A stretch of 64,000 nucleotides of DNA, taken from contig NZ_CABFVH010000015.1 in the NCBI RefSeq assembly GCF_902141855.1, forward strand, positions 49,276 through 113,275. The letters run 5' to 3'. Position 1 is the stretch's first letter, and the number at the start of each line of letters is the position of its first letter. The notes below the pieces were generated by a model. The model was not told the DNA's origin. It was given only the letters and a program-made list of their open reading frames with translations, and made no database searches. Below are positions 12,136 to 22,400 of this stretch, piece after piece. The stretch comes from Methylobacterium dankookense. GTDB taxonomy: Bacteria; Pseudomonadota; Alphaproteobacteria; Rhizobiales; Beijerinckiaceae. The translations under genes were made by a program, and so were the position numbers.

Positions 12136-12245
12136 GTTCCCTGGCCACCGCGGAGCGCGAGGCGCCGCCCACGATTTGACTTCGCGGGCGGTGCAAGGCT
12201 TCCTAGCGGCGATGCCCAGCCGGCCCCGATCCGGAGCCCGAGCCT

Positions 12246-12569
12246 TTGGACGACACCCTCGAACTCCGCGATCAGCTCGCCCGCGCTTGGCGACAGGTCC
12301 TCGACGCGGCCGTCGAGAACGGCGCACCGCCCCAGGCCGTGATCGAGACCATGGCCAGCGTGGCGCACGAGACCTTCGCCACCGTGTTCGGTGCCGCTGC
12401 GGCGGCGAGCTACCTCCAGCTCCTGGCCGAGCAGCTGCGCGACCTGGAGCGGAGCGAGACCGACCGGCTGGTGCGGGGCGAGGACGGGCCCGCGCCCGCG
12501 TCCGACCCGGTCGATGCCGACACGCCGATCGATCCGGCCTGGCTCACCCAGGACACCCTGTTCAGCTGA
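12246..12569 (+). CDS. Hypothetical helical protein, TTG start
   Basis: The 107-residue product is predicted to be mostly helical (LRDQLARAWRQVLDAAVENG and LQLLAEQLRDLERSETDRL) with an acidic tail. A stop codon lies in frame at 12204 and the only usable start after it is TTG 12246, preceded by GGAG. I recognise no domain. It is convergent with the antiporter gene, 15 nt apart. Confidence 0.6.
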   Translation: MDDTLELRDQLARAWRQVLDAAVENGAPPQAVIETMASVAHETFATVFGAAAAASYLQLLAEQLRDLERSETDRLVRGEDGPAPASDPVDADTPIDPAWLTQDTLFS

Positions 12570-12584
12570 GGCTCGCCGCGGGCC

Positions 12585-14453
12585 CTACCCCTCGGCCGCC
12601 TCCGCCTTGTGCGGGCGCAGTTCCGGGGTGCTCTGGGCGATCTCGGTCTCGGCAGGGGGCTCGGCGCGGCTCTCGGCCCGGCTCGCATCCACGAACAGGC
12701 GGGCCTCGCCCTCCTTCAGGCCGAGGCTGCGCAGGGCGTAGAAGGTCATGCCGAAGGCGAGCTCCCGCTCGCCCATCAGGACGAGGCCGACCTTCCCCTC
12801 CTCGAGGCGGCGGCGCTCGGCGTCACTGTGGGTGCGGATCAGGGTGTCGATCTTCGGGTTCGCCTCGCGGGCGATCTCCACGAGGCGGCGCGCCTGGTGC
12901 GAATCCGGCGTGGCGCTCACCAGCAGGCGGGCGCGGCCGATATCGGCGGCGTCCAGGATGCCGGGCGCCAGGGCGTCGCCGAACACCGCCTCGATGCCCG
13001 CCTCGCGCAGTTCCAGCACCCGGCGCCGGTCGCGGTCGATCACCACGAAGGGCAGGTCCCAGCTCGCCAGCGCCTTGCCGATGCTGCTGCCGACCCGGCC
13101 ATAGCCGACGACGACGGCGTGGCCGCGATGCGGACGGCCGGCCTCGGAGACGGGAATGGCGTCCGCGCCGTGCCGCTCGAAGCGGCGGGCGAGATCGGGC
13201 CGCTCGGCGAGCCAGGCCTCGACGCGCGCGGCCAGCATGAAGGCGAGGGGGTTGAGGGTGATCGAGAGCAGCGCGCCGCCGAGGATCAGGTCGCGCCCCT
13301 CGGTCGGCAGCAGCTTCAGCGACAGGCCGAGGGTGACGAGGATGAAGGAGAACTCGCCGATCTGCGCGAGGCTCGCCGCGATGGTCAGCGCCGTGCCGAC
13401 CGGGTGCTTGAAGACGAGCACGATCGCCACCGCCGCCAGCGACTTGCCGAGCAGGATCACGCCGAGCACCGCCAGAACCGAAAGCGGCTCGCGCAACAGG
13501 ATGCCGGGGTCGAACAGCATGCCGACCGAGACGAAGAACAGCACCGCGAAGGCGTCCTGCAGGGGCAGGGAATCGGCCGCGGCCTGATGGCTGAGGTCGG
13601 ATTCGGCGAGCACCATCCCGGCGAAGAAGGCACCCAGTGCGAAGGAGACCCCGAACAGCTCCGCCGAGCCGAAGGCGAGGCCGAGCGCCAGCGCCAGCAC
13701 CGCCAGGGTGAACAATTCGCGCGAGCCGGTGCGCGCGGCCTGATCGAGCAGCCAGGGCACGAAGCGGCGGCCCACCACCAGCATGAGGGCGACGAAGAGC
13801 GCGACCTTGGCGAGGGTGAGCGCCAGGGTGAGCCAGATGCTGTCGGCGAGGCCGCGTCCGACGAGGCCGCCGATCAGCTCGGTCAGCGCGTGCGCCGCGC
13901 CGTGCCCGGCCTCCTCCGTCTTGCCGCCGAGGGAGGGGGCGAGCGCCGGCAGCAGCACCAGCGCCAGCACCATGGCGAGGTCCTCGACGATGAGCCAGCC
14001 GACCGCGATGCGGCCCTTGTCGGTGTCGAGCAGGCCGCGTTCCTCCAGCGCCCGCAGCAGCACCACGGTGCTTGCCACCGAGAGCGCGAGGCCGAAGACC
14101 AGGCCGGCGCCGAGACCCCAGCCCCAGGCAAGCGCCAGCGCGCCGCCCATCGCGGTCGCCACGGCGATCTGCACGATGGCGCCGGGCAGCGCGATGGTCC
14201 GCACCGCCATCAGGTCGCCGATCGAGAAATGCAGGCCGACGCCGAACATCAGCAGGATCACGCCGATCTCGGCGAGTTGCCCGGCGAGCTCGCTGTTGCC
14301 GACGAAGCCCGGCGTGTAGGGGCCGACCAGCACGCCCGCGAGCAGGTAGCCGACGAGAGGCGGCAGCCGCAGGCGCTGCGCCACCATCCCGCACACGAAG
14401 GCGAGCACCAAGCCCAGGGCGATGATGGCGATCAGCTCGGTCGCGTGCGGCAC
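12585..14453 (-). CDS. ybaL: Kef/YbaL-type CPA2 cation:proton antiporter with RCK domain
   Basis: The 622-residue inner-membrane protein has a ~390-residue Na/H-exchanger domain with about 12 TM segments (LRLPPLVGYLLAGVLVGPY; SFALGAFFAGMVLAES) and a cytosolic RCK N-domain with the Rossmann motif VVVGYGRVGSSIGKAL. The RCK-C (TrkA-C) domain is not evident. This matches YbaL, a K+/H+ efflux antiporter of the CPA2 family. I chose the GTG at 14453 because the protein then starts PHATELIAIIALGLVL as in homologues; the longer upstream open frame runs antisense through the next gene and is spurious. Confidence 0.9.
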   Translation of the reverse strand: MPHATELIAIIALGLVLAFVCGMVAQRLRLPPLVGYLLAGVLVGPYTPGFVGNSELAGQLAEIGVILLMFGVGLHFSIGDLMAVRTIALPGAIVQIAVATAMGGALALAWGWGLGAGLVFGLALSVASTVVLLRALEERGLLDTDKGRIAVGWLIVEDLAMVLALVLLPALAPSLGGKTEEAGHGAAHALTELIGGLVGRGLADSIWLTLALTLAKVALFVALMLVVGRRFVPWLLDQAARTGSRELFTLAVLALALGLAFGSAELFGVSFALGAFFAGMVLAESDLSHQAAADSLPLQDAFAVLFFVSVGMLFDPGILLREPLSVLAVLGVILLGKSLAAVAIVLVFKHPVGTALTIAASLAQIGEFSFILVTLGLSLKLLPTEGRDLILGGALLSITLNPLAFMLAARVEAWLAERPDLARRFERHGADAIPVSEAGRPHRGHAVVVGYGRVGSSIGKALASWDLPFVVIDRDRRRVLELREAGIEAVFGDALAPGILDAADIGRARLLVSATPDSHQARRLVEIAREANPKIDTLIRTHSDAERRRLEEGKVGLVLMGERELAFGMTFYALRSLGLKEGEARLFVDASRAESRAEPPAETEIAQSTPELRPHKAEAAEG

Positions 14454-14729
14454 GGGTGTCTCGGCTCCTTGGTTCTTGCGGGTACAACGTCCAGCAGGTG
14501 GCCCAAAGGTGGCCCATGCCACTGCCGGCCGCCGCTGTATCGGGGGAAACGCGCGCGAAACGACATTTCGCGCCGCTGCCGCCAGCATAGACCGATCCGT
14601 GCGCCGGGTCGGTGACGGATTGCACCTCGCGGACGGCCAACCGCGAAAAAATGCGCCCCGCACGTTGGGAAACCGAATTTTGCAATCGTTGGTTGTCGTT
14701 GCGCCCCTACCAGCCTGGAGAATGCCCCG

Positions 14730-15878
14730 ATGGCAGCCGGAATCGATCCGATCGGACAGCGGGACCGCAACGGCGTGATCTGGACGCTCGCTCTCTCGGC
14801 TGCGCTGGTCGGGCTGGTGGCGCTCCCCCGCCGCAGCGGCCGGCCAGCGCACGTCGGCTCCGGTGCGGGTCCGGCGGCGCACGAGACGTCCGGCTCGCAC
14901 GAGGGCGGTGCGGCGCACCGGGTCGCGCGGAGGGAGGCGGATCGGGGGCGGCAGGCCGATACCCCCTCCGAGATCCCGGCGGCGGGCTGGAAGGATATCG
15001 GCCTTCGCGTCGTCCACGACATCTCCGAGAACCGCCTCGTCACGGTCGCGGCGGGGGTGACCTTCTACGTGCTGCTCGCGATCTTTCCCGCGACTGCGGC
15101 GCTGGTGGCCTGCTACGGCCTGTTCGCCGACGTGGCCGAGATCAACCGGCACCTCGACAGCCTGCACGGGCTCATGCCCGCAGGCGCCGTCGATATCGTC
15201 GGCGACCAGGTCAAGCGCATTGCCGAGACGCGTGATGGGACGCTCGGGGTGACGGCGGTCACCGGCCTCGGGCTCTCGCTGTGGAGCGCCAATGGCGGCA
15301 TGAAGAGTGTCTTCGATGCGCTGAACGTCGTCTACGAGGAGCGCGAGAAGCGCGGCTTCGTGCGGCTCACCCTCATCTCGCTGGCCTTCACCGTCGGGGC
15401 TCTGGTCTTCATCCTGCTCGCGCTCGGCGCCATCGTGGTGCTGCCGGTGCTGTTCCAGACGGTCGGCCTCAGCGCGGATGCGTGGTACGTCGCGCTGCTG
15501 CGCTGGCCGGCACTCCTCGTCGCCGTCCTGCTCGCCCTGGCCGTGCTCTACCGGTACGGGCCGAGCCGGGACGCGCCGCGCTGGCGCTGGGTGACCTGGG
15601 GCAGCGCCCTCGCCGCCATCCTCTGGCTCGGCGGTTCGGCCCTGTTCTCGTGGTACGTCGCCAATTTCGGCACCTACAACAAGACCTACGGCTCCCTCGG
15701 CGCCGTGATCGGCTTCATGACCTGGATCTGGCTCTCCACCATCATCGTGCTGATCGGCGCCGAGGTGAATGCTGAGATGGAGCACCAGACCGCCCGCGAC
15801 ACCACGCGCGGCCGACCCGAGCCCCTGGGCCAGCGCGAGGCCCGCATGGCCGACACGGTGGGCGAGGCTGCGGGCTGA
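14730..15878 (+). CDS. YihY/BrkB-family inner-membrane protein
   Basis: The 382-residue protein has an unusual N-terminal extension: one hydrophobic segment (IWTLALSAALVGLVALP) and a Ser/Gly/His-rich linker to about residue 85. The YihY/BrkB domain with six TM segments follows, including VTFYVLLAIFPATAALVACY and the conserved end GSLGAVIGFMTWIWLSTIIV. The family was once called ribonuclease BN, wrongly; its molecular role (possibly transport) is unsettled. It is divergent from the YbaL-like gene, sharing a ~275-nt intergenic region that is AT-richer at its right end. Confidence 0.85.
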   Translation: MAAGIDPIGQRDRNGVIWTLALSAALVGLVALPRRSGRPAHVGSGAGPAAHETSGSHEGGAAHRVARREADRGRQADTPSEIPAAGWKDIGLRVVHDISENRLVTVAAGVTFYVLLAIFPATAALVACYGLFADVAEINRHLDSLHGLMPAGAVDIVGDQVKRIAETRDGTLGVTAVTGLGLSLWSANGGMKSVFDALNVVYEEREKRGFVRLTLISLAFTVGALVFILLALGAIVVLPVLFQTVGLSADAWYVALLRWPALLVAVLLALAVLYRYGPSRDAPRWRWVTWGSALAAILWLGGSALFSWYVANFGTYNKTYGSLGAVIGFMTWIWLSTIIVLIGAEVNAEMEHQTARDTTRGRPEPLGQREARMADTVGEAAG

Positions 15879-16085
15879 GCATTCGATCGCATTTCCAGGT
15901 TGTGTTTCTGTATAAATTCAACCGGCATCTGGGCGATCATTGCCGATCTTAGTTGTAAAAATTCTAAATTCAAAACATTCGATATCTGTTCCGGGGCGAT
16001 TATCTTGACGTGACGACTGGAATGCCGGTAATTCGCTGTGCCGCGTGCGACGCAAGACACGTCCGCGGTCAACGAGACCAGCCTC

Positions 16086-18203
16086 ATGATCCGAATCCAT
16101 CCGCTCGCCGGCCTCATCGCCGGGGTGAGCCTCGTCACGTCGGCCGCGGCCCAGCAGTCTGCCAGCGACCCCGTCATCACCCTCGACGAATTGTCGGTGA
16201 CGAGCGAGCGGCCGATCTCGCGCGGCTATCAGCCGGTGCGGAGCTCGCTCGCCACCCGGAGCGAGACGCCGCTCCTGCGCGTGCCGCAGGCGGTCGCCGT
16301 GGTCACGGAGCAGGTGCTGCAGGACCAGCAGGTGCGCAGCCTCGACGAGGCCCTCGTCAACGTCTCGGGCATCACGCAGACCAACACGGTGGGCGGCCAG
16401 CGGGACGCCTTCATCCGCCGCGGCTTCGGCGAGAACGGTGACGGCTCGATCCTGCGCGATGGCCTGCGCACGGCCCTGCAGCGCTCCTTCATGCCGACCA
16501 CGCAGCGGGTCGAGGTGCTGAAGGGTCCGGCCTCGGCCCTCTACGGGATCCTGGACTCCGGCGGCCTCATCAACATCGTCACCAAGAAGCCCCGCTTCGT
16601 CGAGGCGGGTTATGTCGAGACCTGGGGCACGAGCTTCGGCGGTGGCGGGGTCGAGCTCGACCATACCGGCCCGATCGCGGGCACGAGCCTCGCCTACCGC
16701 TTCATCGCGCAGGGGCGCAACCAGGAGTACTGGCGCGATTTCGGCATGCAGAGCCAGCAGGTGGTCGCGCCCTCGCTCACCTGGGAGGGCGACGACACCC
16801 GCGTCACGCTCGCCTACGAGTGGTCGCATTACCGGATGCCCTTCGACCGCGGGACGATCTTCGATCCCAGGACCGGCAAGCCGGTGCGCGTGCCGCGGGA
16901 GCGCCGGTTCGACGAGCGCTGGAGCAACACGACGGGCGAGAACCATGTCGCCTCGCTCTCCGTCGAACGGGCGCTCGCCGACACTTGGAAGGCGACCTTC
17001 GACTACGCCTTCAGCCACAATTTCTTCGAGGACAACCAGACCCGCCGGGTCAGCTTCAACCCTGTCACCGGCATCCTGACCCGCCGGGCGGACGCCACGC
17101 AGGATGCGAACACCTCGGTCCATGCCGCCCGCCTCGACGTGGTCGGGCGGGAGAACCTCCTCGGCTTCGGCCACGAATTCCTGCTCGGCGCCTCCTACGA
17201 TTACTTCGAGGCCACCCGCAGCCGCCTGATCCGCGGGGCGAACGACGCGCGCTTCAACATCTATGCGCCGGTCTACGGCCGGCTGGCACCGAGCTTCACC
17301 GTCGTCGCCCGCGACAGCAACCAGCTCGAGCGCCTCTCGACGCCTTCGGTCTACGCGCAGGATACGATCTCGCTGACCGATCGGCTCACCGTCGTCGGCG
17401 GCCTGCGCTACCAATATTTCGATCAGATCGCGGGGCGCGGCCTTCCGTTCGTGCGCAACACCGACGTCTCAGGCGGCCGCGTCGTGCCGCGCGTCGGGCT
17501 GGTCTACCTGCTCGCGGACGGGCTCTCGGCCTATGGATCCTACAGCCAGACCTTCCGGCCGAACACCTCCGTCGCCACCGCGATCGGCGCGCTGCCGCCG
17601 GAGGAGGGCGAGGCCTACGAGATCGGCCTGAAGATGGAGGTGGCGGACGGCGTCACGGCAACGGCGGCCCTCTACGACATCGTGAAGTCGAACGTGCTCT
17701 ATACCGAGGTCGTCGACGGCATCACCTACAGCCGCACGGCTGGGCGCGTCGGCTCGCGCGGGTTCGAGCTCGACGTGGCCGGCCGGATCGCCGAGGGCTG
17801 GAGCGCGATCGCGACCTACGCCTATACCGACGTCACCGTGCTGGCCGACCCGACGCTGAAGGGCAACACGCTGCCCAACGTGGCCCCCCACACCGCCTCG
17901 CTGTTCCTCACGCATGATTTCGGGCCGGTCGGCGGCGGCCGGTTGCGCGCCGGGCTCGGTGGACGCTACGTGGGCGTGCGTGCGGGCGATGCCGCCAACA
18001 CCTTCACCCTGCCGGACTACGCCGTGCTCGACGCCTTCTTGGCCTACGATACCGAGGTGGTGGGCCGGCCGGCGACCGTGCAGCTCAACCTGCGCAACCT
18101 GACCGACGAGACCTATTACCTGTCCTCGCTCGGCACCAACACCCTCGGCGTCGCGGTGGGCGAGCCCTTCCAGGCCCTCGTGAGCGCGCGCCTGTTCTGG
18201 TGA
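16086..18203 (+). CDS. TonB-dependent siderophore receptor
   Basis: The 705-residue outer-membrane receptor has a short signal peptide (LAGLIAGVSLVTSAAAQQ), a TonB-box-like ITLDELSV, a plug domain (LRVPQAVAVVTEQVLQDQQV; VEVLKGPASALYG) and a 22-strand barrel ending in ...SARLFW, the usual aromatic C-terminus. It belongs to the ferric-siderophore group (FhuA/FhuE/FpvA-like). The ATG at 16086 is preferred over an earlier GTG because it puts the signal peptide at the N-terminus. It overlaps the PepSY gene by 4 nt, which supports a shared role in iron uptake. A close paralogue lies at 42098-44296. Confidence 0.93.
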   Translation: MIRIHPLAGLIAGVSLVTSAAAQQSASDPVITLDELSVTSERPISRGYQPVRSSLATRSETPLLRVPQAVAVVTEQVLQDQQVRSLDEALVNVSGITQTNTVGGQRDAFIRRGFGENGDGSILRDGLRTALQRSFMPTTQRVEVLKGPASALYGILDSGGLINIVTKKPRFVEAGYVETWGTSFGGGGVELDHTGPIAGTSLAYRFIAQGRNQEYWRDFGMQSQQVVAPSLTWEGDDTRVTLAYEWSHYRMPFDRGTIFDPRTGKPVRVPRERRFDERWSNTTGENHVASLSVERALADTWKATFDYAFSHNFFEDNQTRRVSFNPVTGILTRRADATQDANTSVHAARLDVVGRENLLGFGHEFLLGASYDYFEATRSRLIRGANDARFNIYAPVYGRLAPSFTVVARDSNQLERLSTPSVYAQDTISLTDRLTVVGGLRYQYFDQIAGRGLPFVRNTDVSGGRVVPRVGLVYLLADGLSAYGSYSQTFRPNTSVATAIGALPPEEGEAYEIGLKMEVADGVTATAALYDIVKSNVLYTEVVDGITYSRTAGRVGSRGFELDVAGRIAEGWSAIATYAYTDVTVLADPTLKGNTLPNVAPHTASLFLTHDFGPVGGGRLRAGLGGRYVGVRAGDAANTFTLPDYAVLDAFLAYDTEVVGRPATVQLNLRNLTDETYYLSSLGTNTLGVAVGEPFQALVSARLFW

Positions 18204-19399
18204 GGCCCTTCTTGAGACCGACGCGCCCGACGCTCCGCACAATCCTGTTCCGCCTCCACTGGGCGTTCGGCCTCACCGCCGGGCTCGTCCTGGCGCTGGT
18301 CGGCGTCACCGGCGCCCTCATGAGCTACGAGGACGCGGCGATGGACGCGCTCAACGCGGAGCGCGCCGCGGTACAGGCCGGGGGCCGGACGCGGCTCGGG
18401 CCGGAGGCGCTGGTCGCCGCCATCGAGGCGGCGCATCCGGGCCTGCGCGTCGCCGCGCTGACGCTCGCCGCCGATCCGGCCCGGGCGGCACGGGTCCGCT
18501 TCACCGGCTCGCCCGCCGAGCGGGCGCCCTCGCGCTACCTCGACCCCTATGACGGTGCCGACCGCGGCACGGTCGCCGGCGAGAAGACCTTCGAGACGAT
18601 CCGGTCCCTGCACCGCTGGCTGCTCCTGCCCGGCGGCGGGCGCGGCTGGGGCCGCACCATCACGGGGATCAGCGCCCTCGCGCTCCTGGCCTTTCTCGGC
18701 ACCGGCCTCTACCTGCGCTGGCCGAAGCTGCATTCCTGGCGGATCTGGCTGCGCCCGAGCCTCGCCCGGCCCGGGCGTCCGCGCTGGTGGTCGCTGCACG
18801 CGGTCGTCGGCACCTGGCTGGTCCCGGTCTATCTCGTGATCGGGCTGACCGGCCTGTGGTGGTCTTACGATTCCTACCGGGCCGGGGCGACCTACCTGCT
18901 CACCGGCGCCTGGCCGGAGACCCGCCCGCAGGGCGAGGGCGGCCGGATGGAGGAGCGCCGGGCCGGGGCCAAGGCGGCGCCCCCGCCGCTCGCCCTCGAT
19001 GCGGCATGGCGGATCTTCACCGCCGAGACGGGCGACCGCGCCGCTCTCGCGACGGTGACGCTGCCGGCCGGACGCGAGCGGACCATCCGGATCCGCTACC
19101 TCGCCGATGCGGACGACGCCCCGAGCGCGCGCTCCGAGATGCATTTCGACGCGGGCACCGGTGCGCTCCTCACCACCGCGCATGCGGCCGACAAATCCCT
19201 CGGCAAGCGGATCGCCGAGAACATGCTGGAGGTCCATCGCGGGCGCTTCTTCGGCGGCGTCTTCGCGCTGATCTTCTGCCTCGCCGCGCTCGCCATGCCG
19301 GTCTTCGCGGCCACCGGCATCACCCTCTACGTCCTGCGCCGGCGCGCGGCGCGGAAGCGGGCGGCGCCTGCCGTCCGGGCCGAGCCGGTCCGCGCCTGA
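18200..19399 (+). CDS. PepSY-associated TM-helix protein, probable siderophore-iron reductase
   Basis: The 399-residue inner-membrane protein starts at a GTG overlapping the receptor stop (GTGA). It has four TM segments: RLHWAFGLTAGLVLALVGVT; TITGISALALLAFLGTGLYL; VVGTWLVPVYLVIGLTGLWW; and one near the C-terminus. Two PepSY-type periplasmic loops lie between them. Members of this family sit beside TonB-dependent receptors and several are implicated in reductive release of iron from siderophores. Conserved His residues in the membrane segments fit haem or iron handling. Its coupling to the receptor supports that inference; the electron donor is unknown. Confidence 0.85.
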   Translation: MRPFLRPTRPTLRTILFRLHWAFGLTAGLVLALVGVTGALMSYEDAAMDALNAERAAVQAGGRTRLGPEALVAAIEAAHPGLRVAALTLAADPARAARVRFTGSPAERAPSRYLDPYDGADRGTVAGEKTFETIRSLHRWLLLPGGGRGWGRTITGISALALLAFLGTGLYLRWPKLHSWRIWLRPSLARPGRPRWWSLHAVVGTWLVPVYLVIGLTGLWWSYDSYRAGATYLLTGAWPETRPQGEGGRMEERRAGAKAAPPPLALDAAWRIFTAETGDRAALATVTLPAGRERTIRIRYLADADDAPSARSEMHFDAGTGALLTTAHAADKSLGKRIAENMLEVHRGRFFGGVFALIFCLAALAMPVFAATGITLYVLRRRAARKRAAPAVRAEPVRA

Positions 19400-19488
19400 G
19401 GACGACGGCCCCCGCGACCGCATCGGGCGTTTCCGTCGGGGCCGTTATGGCTCTAGACAGGGCCATCCGCACCGCACGCGAAGGCCCG

Positions 19489-22400
19489 ATGAGCGCGCAG
19501 ACCGAGACCCAACCGACCGAGGACGCCAAGGGGAGTGGCAAGCCCGTCGGCCCCGGCGACCAGGTGATCCTGGTCGACGGCTCGTCCTTCATCTTCCGGG
19601 CCTATTTCCAGTCGATCAACCAGGACCAGAAGTACAATTCGCGGCCCTCGGACGGCCTGCCCACGGGGGCGGTGCGCCTGTTCTGCACCAAGATCGCGCA
19701 GTTCCTCCAGGACGGCGCCGCGGGGACGATGCCGACCCATCTCGGCATCGTCTTCGACAAGTCCGAGGGCTCGTTCCGCAAGGAGATGTTCCCCGACTAC
19801 AAGGGCCACCGCCCCGATGCGCCGGACGACCTCAAGCGGCAGATGCCGCTGATGCGCGACGCGGTGCGCGCCTTCGGCCTGCACGCGGTGGAGCTGGAGC
19901 GCTACGAGGCCGACGACCTCATCGCGACCTATACGCGGCAGGCGGAGGAGCGGGGCGCGGGCGTCATCATCGTCTCCTCCGACAAGGACCTGATGCAACT
20001 CGTCGGGCCGCTCGTGCGCTTCTACGACTTCGAGTCGGGCGCCAAGGGCAAGCCGGGCTACCGGCCCGAGCGCAACCTCGACGTCGAGGCCATCGTCGCG
20101 AAGTGGGAGGGGTTGCAGCCCGCCCAGATCGGCGACGCGCTGGCGCTGATCGGCGACACCTCGGACAACGTGCCGGGCGTGCCGGGCATCGGCCTGAAGA
20201 CCGCGGCGGCGCTGATCAAGGAATACGGCAGCCTGGAGCAGCTTCTGGAGCGGGCGGGCGAGATCAAGCAGCCCAAGCGCCGCGAGACGCTGCTCGCCAA
20301 TATCGATCAGGCCAAGCTCTCGCGGAAGCTCGTGGCGCTGATGGAGGACGTCTCCGTCCCCGTGCCGCTCGACGAACTGCGGGTGCCGAAGCCCGATCCC
20401 GAGCGCCTCGTCGGCTTCCTCAAGGCGATGGAGTTCAACACGCTGACGCGGCGCATCGCGCAGATGCTCCACGTCGATCCGGAGGCGGTGAAGCCCGATC
20501 CGCGTCTGCTGCCGGGCGCACGCCCGCACGGCTATGCCAACGCGCAGGGCGGCAGCGACGCGCTGCCCTTCTTCGGCGATGCCGTGCCGCCGGATCCCGA
20601 GACCGCGGCGGCCGGGTCCGAGCGCCCGCCGGGCGACGCGCCGCCGGGCGGCGAGGTCGATCCGTTCGCCGAGTTCGCCCTGCCGGAGGCGGCACCGAAG
20701 CCCCGCACGGCGCCGGAGCCGACGCCGGGCGGACTGGTGGCGGCCCGCGCGGCCGAATCCGTGAAGCCCTTCGACACGGCCGCCTACGACACCGTGCTGA
20801 GCCTGGAGCAGCTCGACGCCTGGATCGCCGAGGCCGAGGAGGCGGGCGTCGTCGCCGTCGACACCGAGACCGACGCCCTCGATGCCAACCGTGCCGGGCT
20901 CGTCGGCGTCTCGCTCGCGGTCGCCGCAGGGAGGGCCTGCTACATCCCGCTCGCCCATGTGCGCGCGGCGAAACCGGAGCGCAACGAGGGCGACCTGTTC
21001 GGCGAGGGGGCGGCGCCGAGCGACGCGGTCGAGCCGGTGCCGGGCCAGATCCCGATGCGCGAGGCGCTGGCGCGGTTGAAGCCGCTCCTCGAGAATCCCG
21101 GCGTGCTCAAGGTCGGCCAGAACCTGAAATACGATTGGGTCGTGCTCGCCCGCTACGGGATCGAGGTCGCGCCCTTCGACGACACCATGCTGATCTCCTA
21201 CGTGCTCGATGCCGGCAAGGGCGGCCACGGCATGGACGAGCTGGCGCGCCGCCATCTCGGCCACCAGCCGATCACCTTCTCCGACGTCACCGGCACGGGT
21301 CGCGCCAAGATCACCTTCGAGCGCGTGGCGCTCGACAAGGCCACCGCCTACGCGGCCGAGGACGCCGACGTCACCCTGCGCCTCTGGCGGATGATGAAGC
21401 CGCGGCTCGTGGCCGAGCGGCGCGTCGCCGTCTACGAGACCCTGGAGCGCCCGCTCGTGCCGGTCATCGCGCGGATGGAGCGGGCCGGCATCCGCGTCGA
21501 CCGCGACATGCTGAGCCGCCTCTCCGGCGACTTCTCGCAGATCCTGGCACGGCTCGAGGCCGAGATCCAGGAGGATGCGGGCGAGACCTTCTCGGTGAGC
21601 TCGCCCAAGCAGATCGGCGACATCCTGTTCGGCAAGATGGGCCTGCCCGGCGCCAAGAAGACGCCCTCCGGCCAATGGGCGACGCCTGCGACGCTGCTCG
21701 AGGAGCTGGCCCAGGCCGGCCACGAGCTGCCCCGCAAGATCCTGGAATGGCGCCAGCTCTCGAAGCTGAAATCGACCTATACGGATGCGCTCCAGCAGCA
21801 TGCCGACCGCGAATCGGCCCGCGTCCACACCTCGTTCTCGCTCGCCGCCACCACGACGGGCCGGCTCTCCTCGTCCGAGCCGAACCTGCAGAACATCCCG
21901 ATCCGCACCGAGGAGGGCCGGCGCATCCGCCGCGCCTTCGTGGCGGCCGCGGGCAACCGGCTGATCTCGGCGGATTACAGCCAGGTGGAGCTGCGCATCC
22001 TCGCCCACATCGCCGACGTGCCGCAGCTCCGCCAGGCCTTCGAGGAGGGCATCGACATCCACGCGGCCACGGCCTCCGCGATGTTCGGCGTGCCGCTCTC
22101 GGCGATGACGCCCGACCTGCGGCGGCGGGCCAAGACCATCAATTTCGGCATCATCTACGGCATCTCCGCCTTCGGCCTCGCGGACCGCCTCGGCATCGGC
22201 CAGCCGGAGGCCTCGGCCTTCATCAAGCAGTATTTCGAGCGCTTCCCCGGCATCCGCGCCTATATCGACGACACGAAGAAGCTCTGCCGCGACAAGGGCT
22301 ACGTCACCACCCTGTTCGGCCGGGTCTGCCACTACCCGCAGATCCGCTCGAACAACCCGCAGGAGCGGGCGAGCGTGGAGCGGCAGGCCATCAACGCGCC

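Noticed and set aside
14454..15785. N-terminal extension of the YbaL-like frame through the YihY gene
   Set aside because: The extension is antisense to a well-supported gene and lacks membrane-protein character. The conserved N-terminus begins at 14453.
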